Source: Apricaphanius iberus (Eukaryota; Chordata; Actinopteri; Cyprinodontiformes; Aphaniidae). Taken from it: 64,000 bases of DNA. The position numbers were made by a program, and so were the translations under genes. The notes beneath the pieces were generated by a model. The model was given only the letters and a program-made list of their open reading frames with translations, was not told where the DNA came from and made no database searches. The stretch lies in contig JAPXFQ010002676.1 of NCBI GenBank assembly GCA_028564705.1, positions 868,001 through 932,000 on the forward strand. Reading direction: 5' to 3'. Positions 41,801 through 46,755 of this stretch are shown here, in pieces; position 1 is the stretch's first letter; each line of letters opens with the position of its first letter.

Positions 41801-44800
41801 GGAGAGCTCTGGAATAATTCTCTTAGTTTAGATCAGTGCTGCTAACAGTGATAGCTGTAGAGATTAAGCTGTTTATTCATTATCACGACGTGATCGATGA
41901 CTCAGAGGGATGTTGGATTCCAGCCGAAGAGGCTTCAGTCATGCACACACAATATATTCTAAAACTAACAATTTGTTCGAGTGAAAACAGACAGAGATTA
42001 ATTGTAATCACATTTTTTTCCCCATGCTTTCTCTTGCAAATGAGCTAGTGCTGTCTCCATTGACGTCACTGCCAGGTGGCATAGTGGGAGGCATGACAAA
42101 ATCAGTTAATATCTTTGACTAACTGTATTTTATTGTTTTGTTTTCCCAAATTTTCCTCCGTCTTACAGGGTTTATCTGCTTCTCTGACACACAAACGCAC
42201 ACACACTCACTCCATGCGTCCTGATTTTGTTCCACTGTCTGGCTCATCTTATCGCTCTCCATTTATTTGCAGGTATCTCTGCTGTGAGACCCAGTCGGAA
42301 ATGAGGGAGTGGTACGCTACATTCCTTAGTATTCAGGTGTGTTCTCTCTCACATATTGCTTCAGCAGCCGCTCCAACATTTACTGGCACCCCTGATAAAG
42401 GTGTATTAGAACCCCTAAAATAAATGAATCTTTTTGTAGAGTTGCATAATCCAAGAGTAGCAGTTTTAGAGAAATCCAGACTGTAATTGGTGTACATTTA
42501 TTAGGTTTTGTAAAAGAAAAGAAAAGAAAAAAAAGTATATTTTGAGAGTTTTTTTTCCTCTCACAATCACTGAAGTTTTACTCAATGAAGCTTTATTTCA
42601 CTCGATACTTTTATAACTTGGTCAAAGTATATATACATGTGTATAAGGTGTATAAATATAATGTGACTCAAAGGCCTATTTTAGCAACAGTATGAGTTGG
42701 GCAGCCATTTTTATCAGCCCACTAAGCACACTGAGCAGCACAATGGAGGTTAAAAAACATCTCCAAAACTGCAGCAAAGAGAAGCAACTTGGGGTGACTA
42801 CCAGGTTTTCAAATGGCTATCAGATGTTATTTTCGTGTTAAATAAGGTTTTTTGGGAGACCAGCCAGGAGAAAAAAAGCCTTTTCTTTCCAATCATTCTA
42901 AATGCAAACATTCAAAATTAGCTACATTTTGTTGGATCTGGGTGCTTTTCTCAGATGAGACTAAAACTGAGCCTTTCTACAACAAACACTTCAGCTGGGT
43001 TTGGTATGACAGGAAGGTTAAATATGTGGAAAAGCATCCAAAGTGCATCTTGGAGGGTTAGAGTGCTTGGCTGTATCAACTCTTTGAAAGGCAGCTTCTG
43101 TCCTTACATTCCCAAGGCTGTTGTATCAGATGGCTGCTGTTGACATTTGTTGAGAATTAGCACTCTGCACATAATTGAATTGATATAAAATGAAAACAGT
43201 TTCTGATGTAAATACTAAAAACTGCAAATAGATCATCATTGACCCAAATTTATAGGCTTAAATCAACAGGGGGATGGCTCATTAGATCACTGGATGATCT
43301 AGAGCCATGATTCTCAAACTGTGGTACGCGTACCACCAGTGGTACTCAAGCTCTCCTTAGTGGTACTTGGAGGAAAGTTCTAAATATTGTTTGAAAATTA
43401 AATTAATTCAAAAATGTATACTTCACACAGTGTGGCTGTAGTAAATAAGCCTCCTTTGTTACTTGTCTATACCCTTCTGTACTGTATCTTTAGGTTTGTC
43501 ATGATCGTGGTACTTGGAGAGGGCAACATTTTCTCAGGTGATACCCACTGTAAAAAGTTTGAGAAAGTTTGAGAAATACTGATCTAGAAGAATAGTCAAA
43601 GTTTCTCTTTCTGTAGATTGCAGACAAAAAGGTCTGGTCAAAGTATTATTAGCTGCGGTGCCATAAATAGAATTTTCCCTGCCTACTGAATTGTACACTT
43701 TGTATTTTTTAGATGTTTTACACATTTTTATAACGGGTGCCTTTAAATGTGGGCAGGTCTGTACAATAACACATGTTCCTGATATGCTATAATTATTTGA
43801 AATTCATGAATCTCTTCCTGTCCATTTTATTGTAGTTGTGTTGTCCCAGCAGGGCACCTTGGATGACCCCAATCATAACTGTGCTTTAAGGCTTACTGCC
43901 ATTGAAGCGCTTTGATGTGAAAATGGAAAAAAAAAAAAACGTTCTTGCTGTCTCTTGTCTGTCCTCACTTTAGTATGACGGCAACCTGTGGCCCCAGGAC
44001 GGACTCCAGCAGAACCGGGTGAGCCGTGCGCTGCCGGACACGCGTCACGGTAACGTGTCGCTGATCCCGTTGCGTGGCAGTGAGAATGAGATGCGGAACA
44101 GCGTAGCAGCTTTCAGTCAAGACGCGCTTGCTGTGAGTCAATCAGCCAATCAATGGGACTAATCTTGGACGAACCGGGCGGCTCGATCCAGAGCTGTCGG
44201 CTAATCAGAGATATTCATGCTGAACAGGTGGCCGCGAGCCTCAAAGCTGATATAGTAGAACTTTAACATCCCTTGGAGGGCTGAATTCAGTTTTAAACAT
44301 GGAGCCTTAAAGCCAAACTTATTTCCCTTTTCTTCTCTACTCCTTTTAGCTTTAAGGGGAAAAAAAGTAAGGCTTCATACTTGGGCAGGATGAATATGCT
44401 CTGATTTGTGATTTGACCATGATCTAGATATATTTATAACAAGATCTGGGTTCTTTAAATGTTGGATTTAAACAAAAATCAATTTTTTAATGCAAAATTC
44501 AATTTGAACGTGTTTCACAAACTCTATTTAAAGACTCTTTTGTGCCTGGCCTGAAAACATTTAAGAACTCAGACAACACTTGGAGGAGGACACAGCAGCA
44601 TCTTCACATTGCAGACCGGCTTCACTGAGAGTTGAGAAAATGGACCTAGATAAAGAGCAGGTCTGCTAACTTTCTACCACAGCCCAGAGAAACAAAAGCA
44701 ACTGCAAATTTCAAGTAAATTTGCATCTGCAGACAGACTGTGGCTAACACAGTTTCAAAGCATGGCTCACATCCCTGCGTAGGTGAATAAACATACTTTG

Positions 44801-45332
44801 ACAGAGGGTTTGTTTGGCTCAGTTTCAAGCACAAGGACATTTAAGCAGACCTGTTCCACAGCCTCAACGTCAGTCTCACCGTCTGTTCTCTCAATTCTTC
44901 GTGAAACTATTCGGTGCAGGAGTCCGAACCGTCCCGCTCTGCTGTGACAAATAAATCTCCACAATCTGAAGCTGCTGTCGTCTCCTCCCGCTGTTTCAGC
45001 TGTCGCACACTGCTCATTAGTTGCGTGCACACTACCGTGGTGCACAAGTCACCACCGCTGGAACTTCCAGGGAACAGAAAACACAAATTCAAGGTGGTGG
45101 TGCTGTTTGTGGTCACCCCCTAGGTGATTCCAAATAACTTTGCCCTGTCCGGTGTATTGACTTTTATTTTTTATAGGAGTGACGCAAGAGCTCCAGTAGA
45201 TGTGGGAGCAGGAGGAAGATTGTCAGAGAAATTCTCTCTTTTTCCAGCTGGTACAATTTTTTGTTATTTAATTTCCCTCTGTGTGAAAAACTTTTCCTGT
45301 TTATGTTTCAGCTCCTCAGGGAAGTGCGATAA
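243..45332 (+). CDS. arap1: arap1: ArfGAP with RhoGAP domain, ankyrin repeats and PH domains 1 (30 joined exons, 5' end outside window)
   Basis: This is a multidomain GTPase-activating protein acting on Arf and Rho GTPases at phosphoinositide-containing membranes. Seen: 30 segments with GT-AG borders join in one frame into 1207 residues and a TAA stop. Domain order is PH1 (about 93-188), PH2 (203-292), ArfGAP (295-420), ankyrin repeats (424-485), PH3 (500-606), PH4 (620-710), RhoGAP (725-895), RA (925-1030), PH5 (1035-1148). ArfGAP cysteines are C309, C312, C329 and C332, with arginine R337. The RhoGAP finger is R749, with K788 and N861. Known: this order is unique to ARAP proteins; ARAP2 lacks a catalytic RhoGAP arginine, and the C-terminal GSENEM tail followed by LLR-V resembles ARAP1 rather than ARAP3. 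Inferred: one of the fish arap1 copies; a or b cannot be decided. The SAM domain and start codon are upstream. No frameshift was found. Assignment is from recalled family sequence, not an alignment. Confidence 0.95.
404..486 (+). CDS. arap1: arap1 exon (window exon 2), acidic linker
   Basis: A CAG acceptor (401-403) and GTGAGT donor (487) bound residues 26-52 plus two bases of the next codon. The end of the exon is strongly acidic ([10 protein letters not shown] across the junction), like the acidic patch before PH1 in ARAP1. Confidence 0.78.
649..675. repeat. poly-C / (CA)n simple repeat
   Basis: Seventeen C residues run directly into a short CA repeat. Confidence 0.9.
1240..2110 (-). mobile_element. 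decayed DNA-transposon-like repeat, reverse orientation
   Basis: The text resembles a common fish DNA-transposon repeat read backwards: phrases around 1545-1600 (a 'cts atcagtccaaaa'-type stretch) and 1895-1960 (CCAGACTGATACATGTCAG) are typical of an antisense transposase. No open frame survives, and I could not define inverted ends. The family assignment is from memory and uncertain. Confidence 0.5.
2504..2662 (+). CDS. arap1: arap1 exon (window exon 3), start of PH1
   Basis: Acceptor TGTGCAG ends at 2503 and the donor GTAAAT starts at 2663. It encodes residues 53-106 with split codons at both ends. The linker leads into [13 protein letters not shown], the first strand of PH1, which is nearly invariant in ARAP1. 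Confidence 0.93.
2809..2878 (+). CDS. arap1: arap1 exon (window exon 4), PH1
   Basis: Acceptor ATACAG ends at 2808 and the donor is GTAGAG at 2879. It encodes residues 106-129, including [17 protein letters not shown], the second and third PH strands with the basic lipid-facing residues. Confidence 0.94.
2979..3099 (+). CDS. arap1: arap1 exon (window exon 5), PH1
   Basis: Acceptor TTGTAG ends at 2978. The donor GTCTGT at 3100 is weak but is required by the phase and by continuity of FRAESE with TERNEW in the next exon. It encodes residues 130-170, PH1 strands including [16 protein letters not shown]. Confidence 0.93.
3213..3397 (+). CDS. arap1: arap1 exon (window exon 6), end of PH1 and start of PH2
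   Basis: Acceptor CTGCAG ends at 3212 and the donor is GTAAGA at 3398. Residues 170-231 hold the PH1 C-terminal helix with its conserved tryptophan W175, a short linker, then GYLELRG, the first strand of PH2, up to LYKNID. Confidence 0.94.
3560..3666 (+). CDS. arap1: arap1 exon (window exon 7), PH2
   Basis: Acceptor TTCCAG ends at 3559 and the donor is GTAATC at 3667. Residues 232-267 include [20 protein letters not shown], a highly conserved ARAP1 PH2 segment. Confidence 0.95.
3845..4080 (-). mobile_element. Tc1-like remnant
   Basis: Around 3950-4060 the strand opposite a Tc1 transposase can be read: the stretch about cagctcgtctgcattgttgg and the later 'cagattctctgtcgagtt' mirror the conserved NPIEN region seen in many decayed fish copies. 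No ends were defined. Confidence 0.5.
5122..6652 (-). mobile_element. decayed Tc1/mariner-like transposon with TA target duplications
   Basis: The ends are imperfect inverted repeats: CATTTGTGACCAAAAG on the left and, reverse-complemented, CAGTTGTGGCCAAACG on the right. TA dinucleotides flank both sides (5120-5121 and 6653-6654), as expected for Tc1 insertion. The length of 1531 bp is near full size. The transposase lies on the minus strand and is broken (separate entry). It sits in arap1 intron 7, antisense to the gene. Confidence 0.88.
5296..6239 (-). pseudogene. broken Tc1-like transposase (35-residue D-E spacing)
   Basis: Two separate minus-strand frames remain. The one at 5928-6239 carries a helix-turn-helix ([12 protein letters not shown]) and a GHPRK motif. 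The one at 5296-5721 carries the catalytic C-terminus with [14 protein letters not shown] and [13 protein letters not shown]. In a working enzyme the first block begins QxD; here the aspartate position is histidine (FQHHGAPCH). The distance from that position to the glutamate is 35 residues, which fits the DD35E subgroup rather than DD34E. With the frame broken and a catalytic residue lost, it cannot act by itself. Confidence 0.88.
6748..6947 (+). CDS. arap1: arap1 exon (window exon 8), end of PH2 and ArfGAP zinc finger
   Basis: Acceptor CCACAG ends at 6747 and the donor is GTTGGT at 6948. Residues 267-334 hold the PH2 C-terminal helix ([16 protein letters not shown]) and the ArfGAP zinc finger: C309-x2-C312, sixteen residues, C329-x2-C332. 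All four zinc ligands are present. Confidence 0.96.
6948..7687 (+). other. arap1 intron 8
   Basis: I see no gene or clear element in this 740-bp intron. Text around 7340-7500 hints at an old transposon remnant, without anything decisive. Confidence 0.5.
7688..7773 (+). CDS. arap1: arap1 exon (window exon 9), ArfGAP catalytic arginine
   Basis: Acceptor GATTTAG ends at 7687 and the donor is GTAAAC at 7774. Residues 334-362 read [19 protein letters not shown] and so on. R337 in the HRGLG motif is the ArfGAP arginine. The split codon GGA joins the zinc finger's CKRCAG. Confidence 0.95.
7910..8092 (+). CDS. arap1: arap1 exon (window exon 10), end of ArfGAP
   Basis: Acceptor GACGCAG ends at 7909 and the donor is GTAAGT at 8093. 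It encodes residues 363-423 in phase 0. It contains [12 protein letters not shown] and [15 protein letters not shown], typical of the ARAP ArfGAP C-terminal helices. Confidence 0.95.
8340..8760. repeat. fish interspersed repeat
   Basis: It begins with ACCAT tandem units and continues with 'atttatttatagagcacctt' and later 'gaggaagctggttccagaga', wording typical of a dispersed fish repeat. No open frame and no defined ends. Confidence 0.5.
8785..8985. repeat. short dispersed fish repeat (tRNA-like B-box flavour)
   Basis: The block contains aaggtcctgggttcaaattc, resembling an RNA polymerase III B box, then a 'tggagtttgcatgtt' stretch that recurs in reverse in the repeat at about 38980-39320 and again at 62640-62700. 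Confidence 0.55.
15184..15209. repeat. (GT)n microsatellite
   Basis: Uninterrupted GT dinucleotides. Confidence 0.95.
15730..15965. repeat. short dispersed fish repeat, diverged copy
   Basis: It reads like a worn copy of the repeat at 38980-39320: 'ggctggttcctatctccag', 'accaatttacttaacagtcatg' and 'gagaacatgcaaaac' follow in the same order. Confidence 0.55.
18206..18235. repeat. (GT)n microsatellite
   Basis: GT dinucleotide run, next to a short direct duplication of agtcccctcttggca at about 18155-18195. Confidence 0.9.
18947..18987. repeat. (ATT)n microsatellite
   Basis: Trinucleotide ATT repeat with one interruption. Confidence 0.95.
19230..19345. mobile_element. terminal piece of a Tc1-like element
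   Basis: The string gcgccttgcaaaagtata and, further on, 'ttactgggattttatcag' with 'gatagacaaacacaca' match the terminal sequence of the same fish Tc1-like family as the element at 45656-46755. Only one end is present. Confidence 0.55.
20054..20228 (+). CDS. arap1: arap1 exon (window exon 11), ankyrin repeats
   Basis: A strong pyrimidine tract precedes acceptor CTCCAG (ends 20053), and the donor is GTACAT at 20229. Residues 424-482 begin [20 protein letters not shown] with GADVN, an ankyrin helix-turn-helix. It joins LNN of exon 10 in phase 0. Confidence 0.93.
20505..20639 (+). CDS. arap1: arap1 exon (window exon 12), start of PH3
   Basis: Acceptor TTTAAG ends at 20504 and the donor is GTACGC at 20640. 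Residues 482-527 end the ankyrin linker and start PH3 with [16 protein letters not shown]. Confidence 0.92.
20777..20912 (+). CDS. arap1: arap1 exon (window exon 13), PH3
   Basis: Acceptor TTCTAG ends at 20776. The donor GTATTC at 20913 is not consensus, but it is the only one that joins EKHG to FDFTFELY in frame. Residues 527-572 include [20 protein letters not shown]3 strands 2-4. Confidence 0.92.
21519..21720. repeat. short dispersed fish repeat
   Basis: The stretch around 21531-21600 (tatagcgcttttctagtcat, then 'caaagcactttacac' and a cattcactcattcgcactc run) is a recurrent non-coding repeat of fish genomes, here with a small CA tract. Confidence 0.6.
21851..21889. repeat. (TA)n microsatellite, left flank of the Tc1-like element
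   Basis: TA repeat ending exactly where the left inverted repeat of the transposon begins. Confidence 0.95.
21890..21916 (+). repeat. left terminal inverted repeat of the DD38E element
   Basis: Pairs with 23476-23502 with one mismatch over 27 bases. Confidence 0.93.
22297..23340 (+). CDS. Tc1-like transposase, DD38E, intact
   Basis: This 347-residue enzyme would cut and paste its element at TA sites. The N-terminus holds two helix-turn-helix blocks (about residues 8-45, with [12 protein letters not shown], and 80-110) joined by a GRPR motif at 59-62. The catalytic triad is D154 (WTDESKF), D244 ([10 protein letters not shown]) and E283 ([14 protein letters not shown]). The D244-E283 gap is 38 residues, whereas ordinary Tc1 has 34; this is the signature of the DD38E family described as Intruder. 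A glycine-rich box lies at 189-200 ([12 protein letters not shown]). The start is the first ATG in frame, about 380 bases after the left end. The length is normal for the superfamily, with no stop or frameshift. Activity is inferred only from its intactness. Confidence 0.95.
   Translation: MARKRELSSETRQSILVLRNEGYSMREIAKKLKISYNGVYYSLQRTAQTGSNQSRKRSGRPRCTTEQEDKYIRVSSLRNRRLTGPQLASSLNSTRKTPVSTSTVKRRLRDSGLQGRVAKKKPYLRLANKRKRLRWAKEHRHWTEEDWKKVLWTDESKFEVFGSQRRTFVRRRTTEKMLEECLTPSVKHGGGNVMVWGCFGAGKVGDLYRVKGILNKEGYHSILQRHAIPSGQRLIGANFILQQDNDPKHTSKLCKNYLEKKQAAGILSVMEWPAQSPDLNPVELLWEQLDRMVRKKCPSNQSKLWELLLEAWGAISPDYLNKLTARMPKVCNAVIAANGGFFDESKV
23476..23502 (-). repeat. right terminal inverted repeat of the DD38E element
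   Basis: Reverse complement of 21890-21916 apart from one base. Confidence 0.93.
23503..23590. repeat. (TG)n(TA)n microsatellite, right flank of the Tc1-like element
   Basis: A short TG run continues from the terminal TG of the transposon and passes into a long TA run. Confidence 0.95.
24016..24118 (+). CDS. arap1: arap1 exon (window exon 14), end of PH3
   Basis: Acceptor CCCCAG ends at 24015 and the donor is GTAACA at 24119. Residues 572-606 read [18 protein letters not shown] and continue to EWVKCIAK, the final strands and helix of PH3. Confidence 0.95.
24357..24549 (+). CDS. arap1: arap1 exon (window exon 15), PH4
   Basis: Acceptor CTGTAG ends at 24356 and the donor is GTAAGT at 24550. 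Residues 607-671 carry [33 protein letters not shown] and [10 protein letters not shown], the body of PH4. Confidence 0.95.
24667..24712 (+). CDS. arap1: arap1 exon (window exon 16), PH4, 46-bp small exon
   Basis: Acceptor CTACAG ends at 24666 and the donor is GTAAGG at 24713. Residues 671-686 ([16 protein letters not shown]) are a PH4 strand pair. Both ends are in split phase, and both neighbours fit. Confidence 0.93.
25021..25184 (+). CDS. arap1: arap1 exon (window exon 17), end of PH4 and start of RhoGAP
   Basis: Acceptor ATGAAG ends at 25020 and the donor is GTGAGA at 25185. Residues 686-741 finish PH4 ([20 protein letters not shown]) and enter RhoGAP with [17 protein letters not shown]. 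Confidence 0.95.
25640..25985 (-). mobile_element. Tc1-like remnant
   Basis: Reverse-strand transposase text survives: about 25770 tgaccagagcacctcattct (antisense of a WSDE-type catalytic block) and about 25898 ttttcctgtggacagattct. No frame remains open. Confidence 0.65.
27020..27624. mobile_element. MITE with TTA duplication, PIF/Harbinger-like
   Basis: The left end GGGCGCTTTCACATGGTACG and the right end (reverse complement GGCCGTTTTCACATGT) form an imperfect inverted repeat, and TTA flanks both sides (27017-27019 and 27625-27627). A 3-bp TWA duplication is typical of PIF/Harbinger. It is 605 bp long, has no transposase, and is much richer in CpG than its surroundings. An internal motif ACCATGTGAACACA appears twice, and a variant CATGTGAACA a third time. 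Confidence 0.75.
28097..28309 (+). CDS. arap1: arap1 exon (window exon 18), RhoGAP with arginine finger
   Basis: Acceptor TTCCAG ends at 28096 and the donor is GTAAGT at 28310. Residues 741-812 start [13 protein letters not shown]749 (codon 28120-28122) is the arginine finger that stabilises GTP hydrolysis on Rho. K788 in [10 protein letters not shown] is the second conserved basic residue. Presence of the arginine separates this protein from ARAP2. Confidence 0.97.
29812..29848. repeat. (TA)n microsatellite
   Basis: TA dinucleotide run. Confidence 0.95.
30745..30885 (-). mobile_element. terminal piece of a Tc1-like element
   Basis: The series 'ctaaatacaaatgtacaccacac', 'tttcagagct' and 'gtgctggtctgacataaaa' resembles the right end of the same family as 45656-46755. 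Confidence 0.5.
31140..31245 (+). CDS. arap1: arap1 exon (window exon 19), RhoGAP
   Basis: Acceptor TTTCAG ends at 31139 and the donor is GTGAGA at 31246. Residues 812-847 include [20 protein letters not shown] and INHLY, RhoGAP helices. Confidence 0.95.
31333..31480 (+). CDS. arap1: arap1 exon (window exon 20), RhoGAP core
   Basis: Acceptor TTTCAG ends at 31332 and the donor is GTGCGT at 31481. Residues 847-896 include [21 protein letters not shown]861 is the conserved asparagine of the RhoGAP active site. Confidence 0.97.
31707..31790 (+). CDS. arap1: arap1 exon (window exon 21), after RhoGAP
   Basis: Acceptor GGTAG ends at 31706 and the donor is GTGAGC at 31791. It encodes residues 897-924 in phase 0. 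The helical segment [15 protein letters not shown] leads out of RhoGAP. Confidence 0.94.
31791..32356 (+). other. arap1 intron 21
   Basis: I see nothing notable in this 566-bp intron. Confidence 0.6.
32357..32443 (+). CDS. arap1: arap1 exon (window exon 22), start of RA domain
   Basis: Acceptor TTTTAG ends at 32356 and the donor is GTAAAA at 32444. Residues 925-953 include [20 protein letters not shown], the first strands of the Ras-association fold. Confidence 0.95.
32575..32692 (+). CDS. arap1: arap1 exon (window exon 23), RA domain
   Basis: Acceptor CACAG ends at 32574 and the donor is GTGAGA at 32693. Residues 954-993 read [20 protein letters not shown] then [16 protein letters not shown]. 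Confidence 0.95.
33525..34277. mobile_element. non-autonomous DNA transposon with about 36-bp inverted ends
   Basis: Left end CCCCATTTCCACTAGGGCCA and right end (reverse complement) CCCCATTTCCACTAGTGCCA continue pairing through GTACGGTAC. The 753-bp element has no open transposase frame. No convincing target duplication was found, so the superfamily is open (the ACTAG core suggests hAT). Confidence 0.75.
34340..35170 (+). pseudogene. broken Tc1-like transposase
   Basis: Plus-strand fragments can be read across several stops and frames: RDETK near 34527 (first catalytic block), HDNDPK-like codons near 34741 (second block) and [18 protein letters not shown] at about 34817-34870 (third block with the glutamate). 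The terminal text up to about 35170 resembles a Tc1-type end. Confidence 0.8.
36609..36722 (+). CDS. arap1: arap1 exon (window exon 24), end of RA domain
   Basis: Acceptor CCTCAG ends at 36608 and the donor is GTAAGC at 36723. Residues 993-1031 include [20 protein letters not shown] and AMDAMIIYL. Confidence 0.94.
36808..36953 (+). CDS. arap1: arap1 exon (window exon 25), start of PH5
   Basis: Acceptor CCCAG ends at 36807 and the donor is GTAAGA at 36954. Residues 1031-1079 include [19 protein letters not shown] and [20 protein letters not shown], the PH5 N-terminal half. Confidence 0.97.
37055..37137 (+). CDS. arap1: arap1 exon (window exon 26), PH5
   Basis: Acceptor CATCAG ends at 37054 and the donor is GTTAGC at 37138. 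Residues 1080-1107 read [20 protein letters not shown] then KKLRPPT. Mammalian ARAP1 has an alternative insert at this junction; I did not find one here. Confidence 0.96.
37138..38050 (+). other. arap1 intron 26
   Basis: Plus-strand Tc1-like fragments lie at about 37485-37735; nothing else was recognised. Confidence 0.6.
37485..37735 (+). mobile_element. Tc1-like remnant
   Basis: ggtggaggatctgtgatgct encodes the glycine-rich GGGSVML box, and further on 'caacacagaaatggttcaac' matches the helix before the third catalytic block. Intervening sequence is scrambled. Confidence 0.55.
38051..38110 (+). CDS. arap1: arap1 exon (window exon 27), PH5, 60 bp
   Basis: Acceptor TTCTAG ends at 38050 and the donor is GTGAGT at 38111. 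Residues 1107-1127 read [20 protein letters not shown] with the split tryptophan codon completed in the next exon. Confidence 0.94.
38111..42272 (+). other. arap1 intron 27
   Basis: It holds a short dispersed repeat (38975-39320), TA-rich simple sequence (about 38830-38872) and a region with repeated ATCGAT-type words (40500-40580). No coding sequence was recognised. Confidence 0.6.
38975..39320. repeat. short dispersed fish repeat, well preserved
   Basis: A block near 39030-39105 recurs at 57650-57720 with only one difference over about 70 bases. Its other half (39180-39320) contains 'gagaacatgcaaactcca' and a genomic 'gctaaccactgcgccaccg' end shared by many fish loci. Confidence 0.8.
42273..42336 (+). 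CDS. arap1: arap1 exon (window exon 28), end of PH5
   Basis: Acceptor TTGCAG ends at 42272 and the donor is GTGTGT at 42337. Residues 1127-1148 read [20 protein letters not shown] then IQ: the last strand and helix of PH5 with its conserved tryptophan. Confidence 0.96.
42780..43145 (+). mobile_element. Tc1-like remnant with first catalytic block
   Basis: The plus strand reads [20 protein letters not shown], a recognisable first catalytic block of a Tc1-type enzyme, followed by a worn glycine-box region. The remaining blocks are missing. Confidence 0.7.
43304..43580. mobile_element. hAT-like MITE with 8-bp duplication GATCTAGA
   Basis: The 277-bp element begins GCCATGATTCTCAAACT, and its far end reverse-complements to AGTATTTCTCAAACT. 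Exact GATCTAGA copies lie at 43296-43303 and 43581-43588. An 8-bp duplication and TCTCAAACT ends are typical of hAT elements. A second copy in the opposite direction is at 54324-54620. Confidence 0.85.
43974..44132 (+). CDS. arap1: arap1 exon (window exon 29), conserved C-terminal tail
   Basis: Acceptor CTTTAG ends at 43973 and the donor is GTGAGT at 44133. It encodes residues 1149-1201 in phase 0. It reads [10 protein letters not shown] and then [20 protein letters not shown], the tail motif diagnostic of ARAP1. If the donor were not used, nine more codons and a TAA at 44160-44162 would end the protein. Confidence 0.96.
44133..45311 (+). other. arap1 intron 29 (last)
   Basis: No exon was recognised. 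The stretch 44880-45120 is richer in CpG than its surroundings. A possible alternative acceptor at about 45178 would lead to an in-frame stop at once. Confidence 0.5.
45312..45332 (+). CDS. arap1: arap1 last coding exon: six codons and stop
   Basis: Acceptor GTTTCAG ends at 45311. The exon reads CTC CTC AGG GAA GTG CGA TAA, giving LLREVR and a stop, in phase 0 after exon 29. The ARAP1 C-terminus known from mammals also ends with an LLR-V motif, which supports this tiny coding end despite its size. Transcription continues into the 3' UTR; a GTAACT at 45357 could be a UTR donor. Confidence 0.85.
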   Translation, partial: LLREVR

Positions 45333-45533
45333 CACTCAAAGCAATGGCAAAAGCAAGGTAACTTTCCCACTCCCTGTGAAAACTAAAAATTACACCATCA
45401 CTTTGTTTTAGATTCACATTCTTCGTTACGAACTTCATAAAGTACATGGGCTGTATCAGCTTTAATGACGTCTCACAGTAATTCAACGTTTGGGCCTGGA
45501 AAAATCTTTAACTTTAAAAAATGTACAGAAACT

Positions 45534-45539
45534 AATAAA
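45534..45539 (+). terminator. candidate arap1 poly(A) signal AATAAA
   Basis: The first AATAAA after the stop codon, about 200 bases downstream. It would make a short 3' UTR. Other A-rich signals further on cannot be excluded. Confidence 0.45.
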
Positions 45540-45655
45540 TGAGAAGCTTCATAAAAGTTTTAAAGCAGAATAGTTTCACTTGATCCTTTTTGTTTGCATG
45601 AATAGTGAGTATAGTAGATGTCATGTACAGCTAGAGAGCTAGCTAAGCACATAGT

Positions 45656-46755
45656 GCCTTTCAAAAAAACATTCTCACCCCTGAACTTATGTCACGTTAC
45701 AGCCACAAAAGTTTAGTTTAGTTAATGTATGCGGGTTCTACATAATAGACCAAAAAAATTTAGCATACATTTGAAGTTGAAGGAAATGTCTTAGATTTTT
45801 TTTTTTTAACAAAGGTGCAACCAACATTTGTATTCAGCCCCTCTAAGTCATAACTTTTTCAGAAACACCTCTTGCTGCAGATCAGGCTTCAGATAATTGT
45901 CTAAACACAACATTCTTTTCTCATTTTTCATGACAAAAATATCCCACTCTCTCAGGTAGGATGGATCTGTGAACACAGGTTTTCACTTATTGCCTGGTCC
46001 GTTGGACTTTCACTGGGCTATCGCAACACATGAAACGCTTTGATGTTAGCCGCTCTACTGTTTCTGTCCATTTAGTGTTTAGTGATGGAAGGTAAACCTT
46101 TGTCATAGTCCTAAGTCTTCTGCAGCCTATTTCTTCCAGGTTGGGTTGACATTGGATTAAACAGATCTCTGTTTGATGCTCAAAGCCTAACCTTGATTTA
46201 AACTTCTCCATGTCTTCCTGTCTGACCTGTTTACTGTGTTCCTTGGTCTTGATGATGCTGCTTGTTCACTAATGTTATCTAATAAACCTCTGAAGCCTTC
46301 AGATAGCAGGTGGAGCTATACTGAGATCAAGTTAAACTCAAGTGGACTCTGTTTACTAGTTAGGTTACTTAGGAAGGATATTGCTTGTGGTAGATTTAAT
46401 TTAAGGGCAACAGAATTGTCCACTTGGGCAAGCGGCTGTGGAGGCAGTCGTCCATCAAAGGACCAAACAATCCACATGATCTTTCCGAGGTTGCATTTTA
46501 TTACCACTGTAAGGACCATTTTATGGCCAAACACTTAACCGTGAAGTATCTAGTGTCACGATTCAGAAGCCATGCATCCTCCTTTTTTCAGATTTATACA
46601 TATTTTAAAAAAGGTCATCCTTTATATCGTTTTCCTTCCACTTCACATTTATACTTTGTGGTGGTCTATCAGATATTTCCAGTAAAACATATTGAAGTTT
46701 GTGGTTGTAACATGACAAATGTGGATTGAATAGTGTAATAGTGTAGTGTTTTGCA
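45656..46755 (-). mobile_element. decayed Tc1-like element, both ends recognisable
   Basis: The left end contains agtgcctttcaaaaaaacat and 'gtcacgttacagccacaaaa'; the right end contains the reverse: 'ttccttccacttcacattta', 'gtggtggtctatcagat' and 'tttgtggttgtaacatgaca'. The body around 46195-46300 is antisense transposase text (ccatgtcttcctgtctgacc and a later 'ttccttggtcttgatgatgc'). At about 1.1 kb it is internally deleted, and all frames are broken. It lies just downstream of arap1. Confidence 0.8.

Larger units (their letters stand above)
42337..43973 (+). other. arap1 intron 28
   Basis: It contains a Tc1-like remnant (about 42780-43145) and a hAT-like MITE (43304-43580). Confidence 0.7.

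Noticed and set aside
45179..45205. Alternative last exon after a TTATAG acceptor
   Set aside because: Joined to exon 29 in phase 0 it reads E and then TGA at once; no similarity to the known ARAP1 end.
45124..45411. 95-codon plus-strand frame overlapping the last arap1 exon
   Set aside because: It is in another frame than arap1; the exon with LLREVR-stop joins exon 29 correctly in phase 0, so this frame is a shadow.
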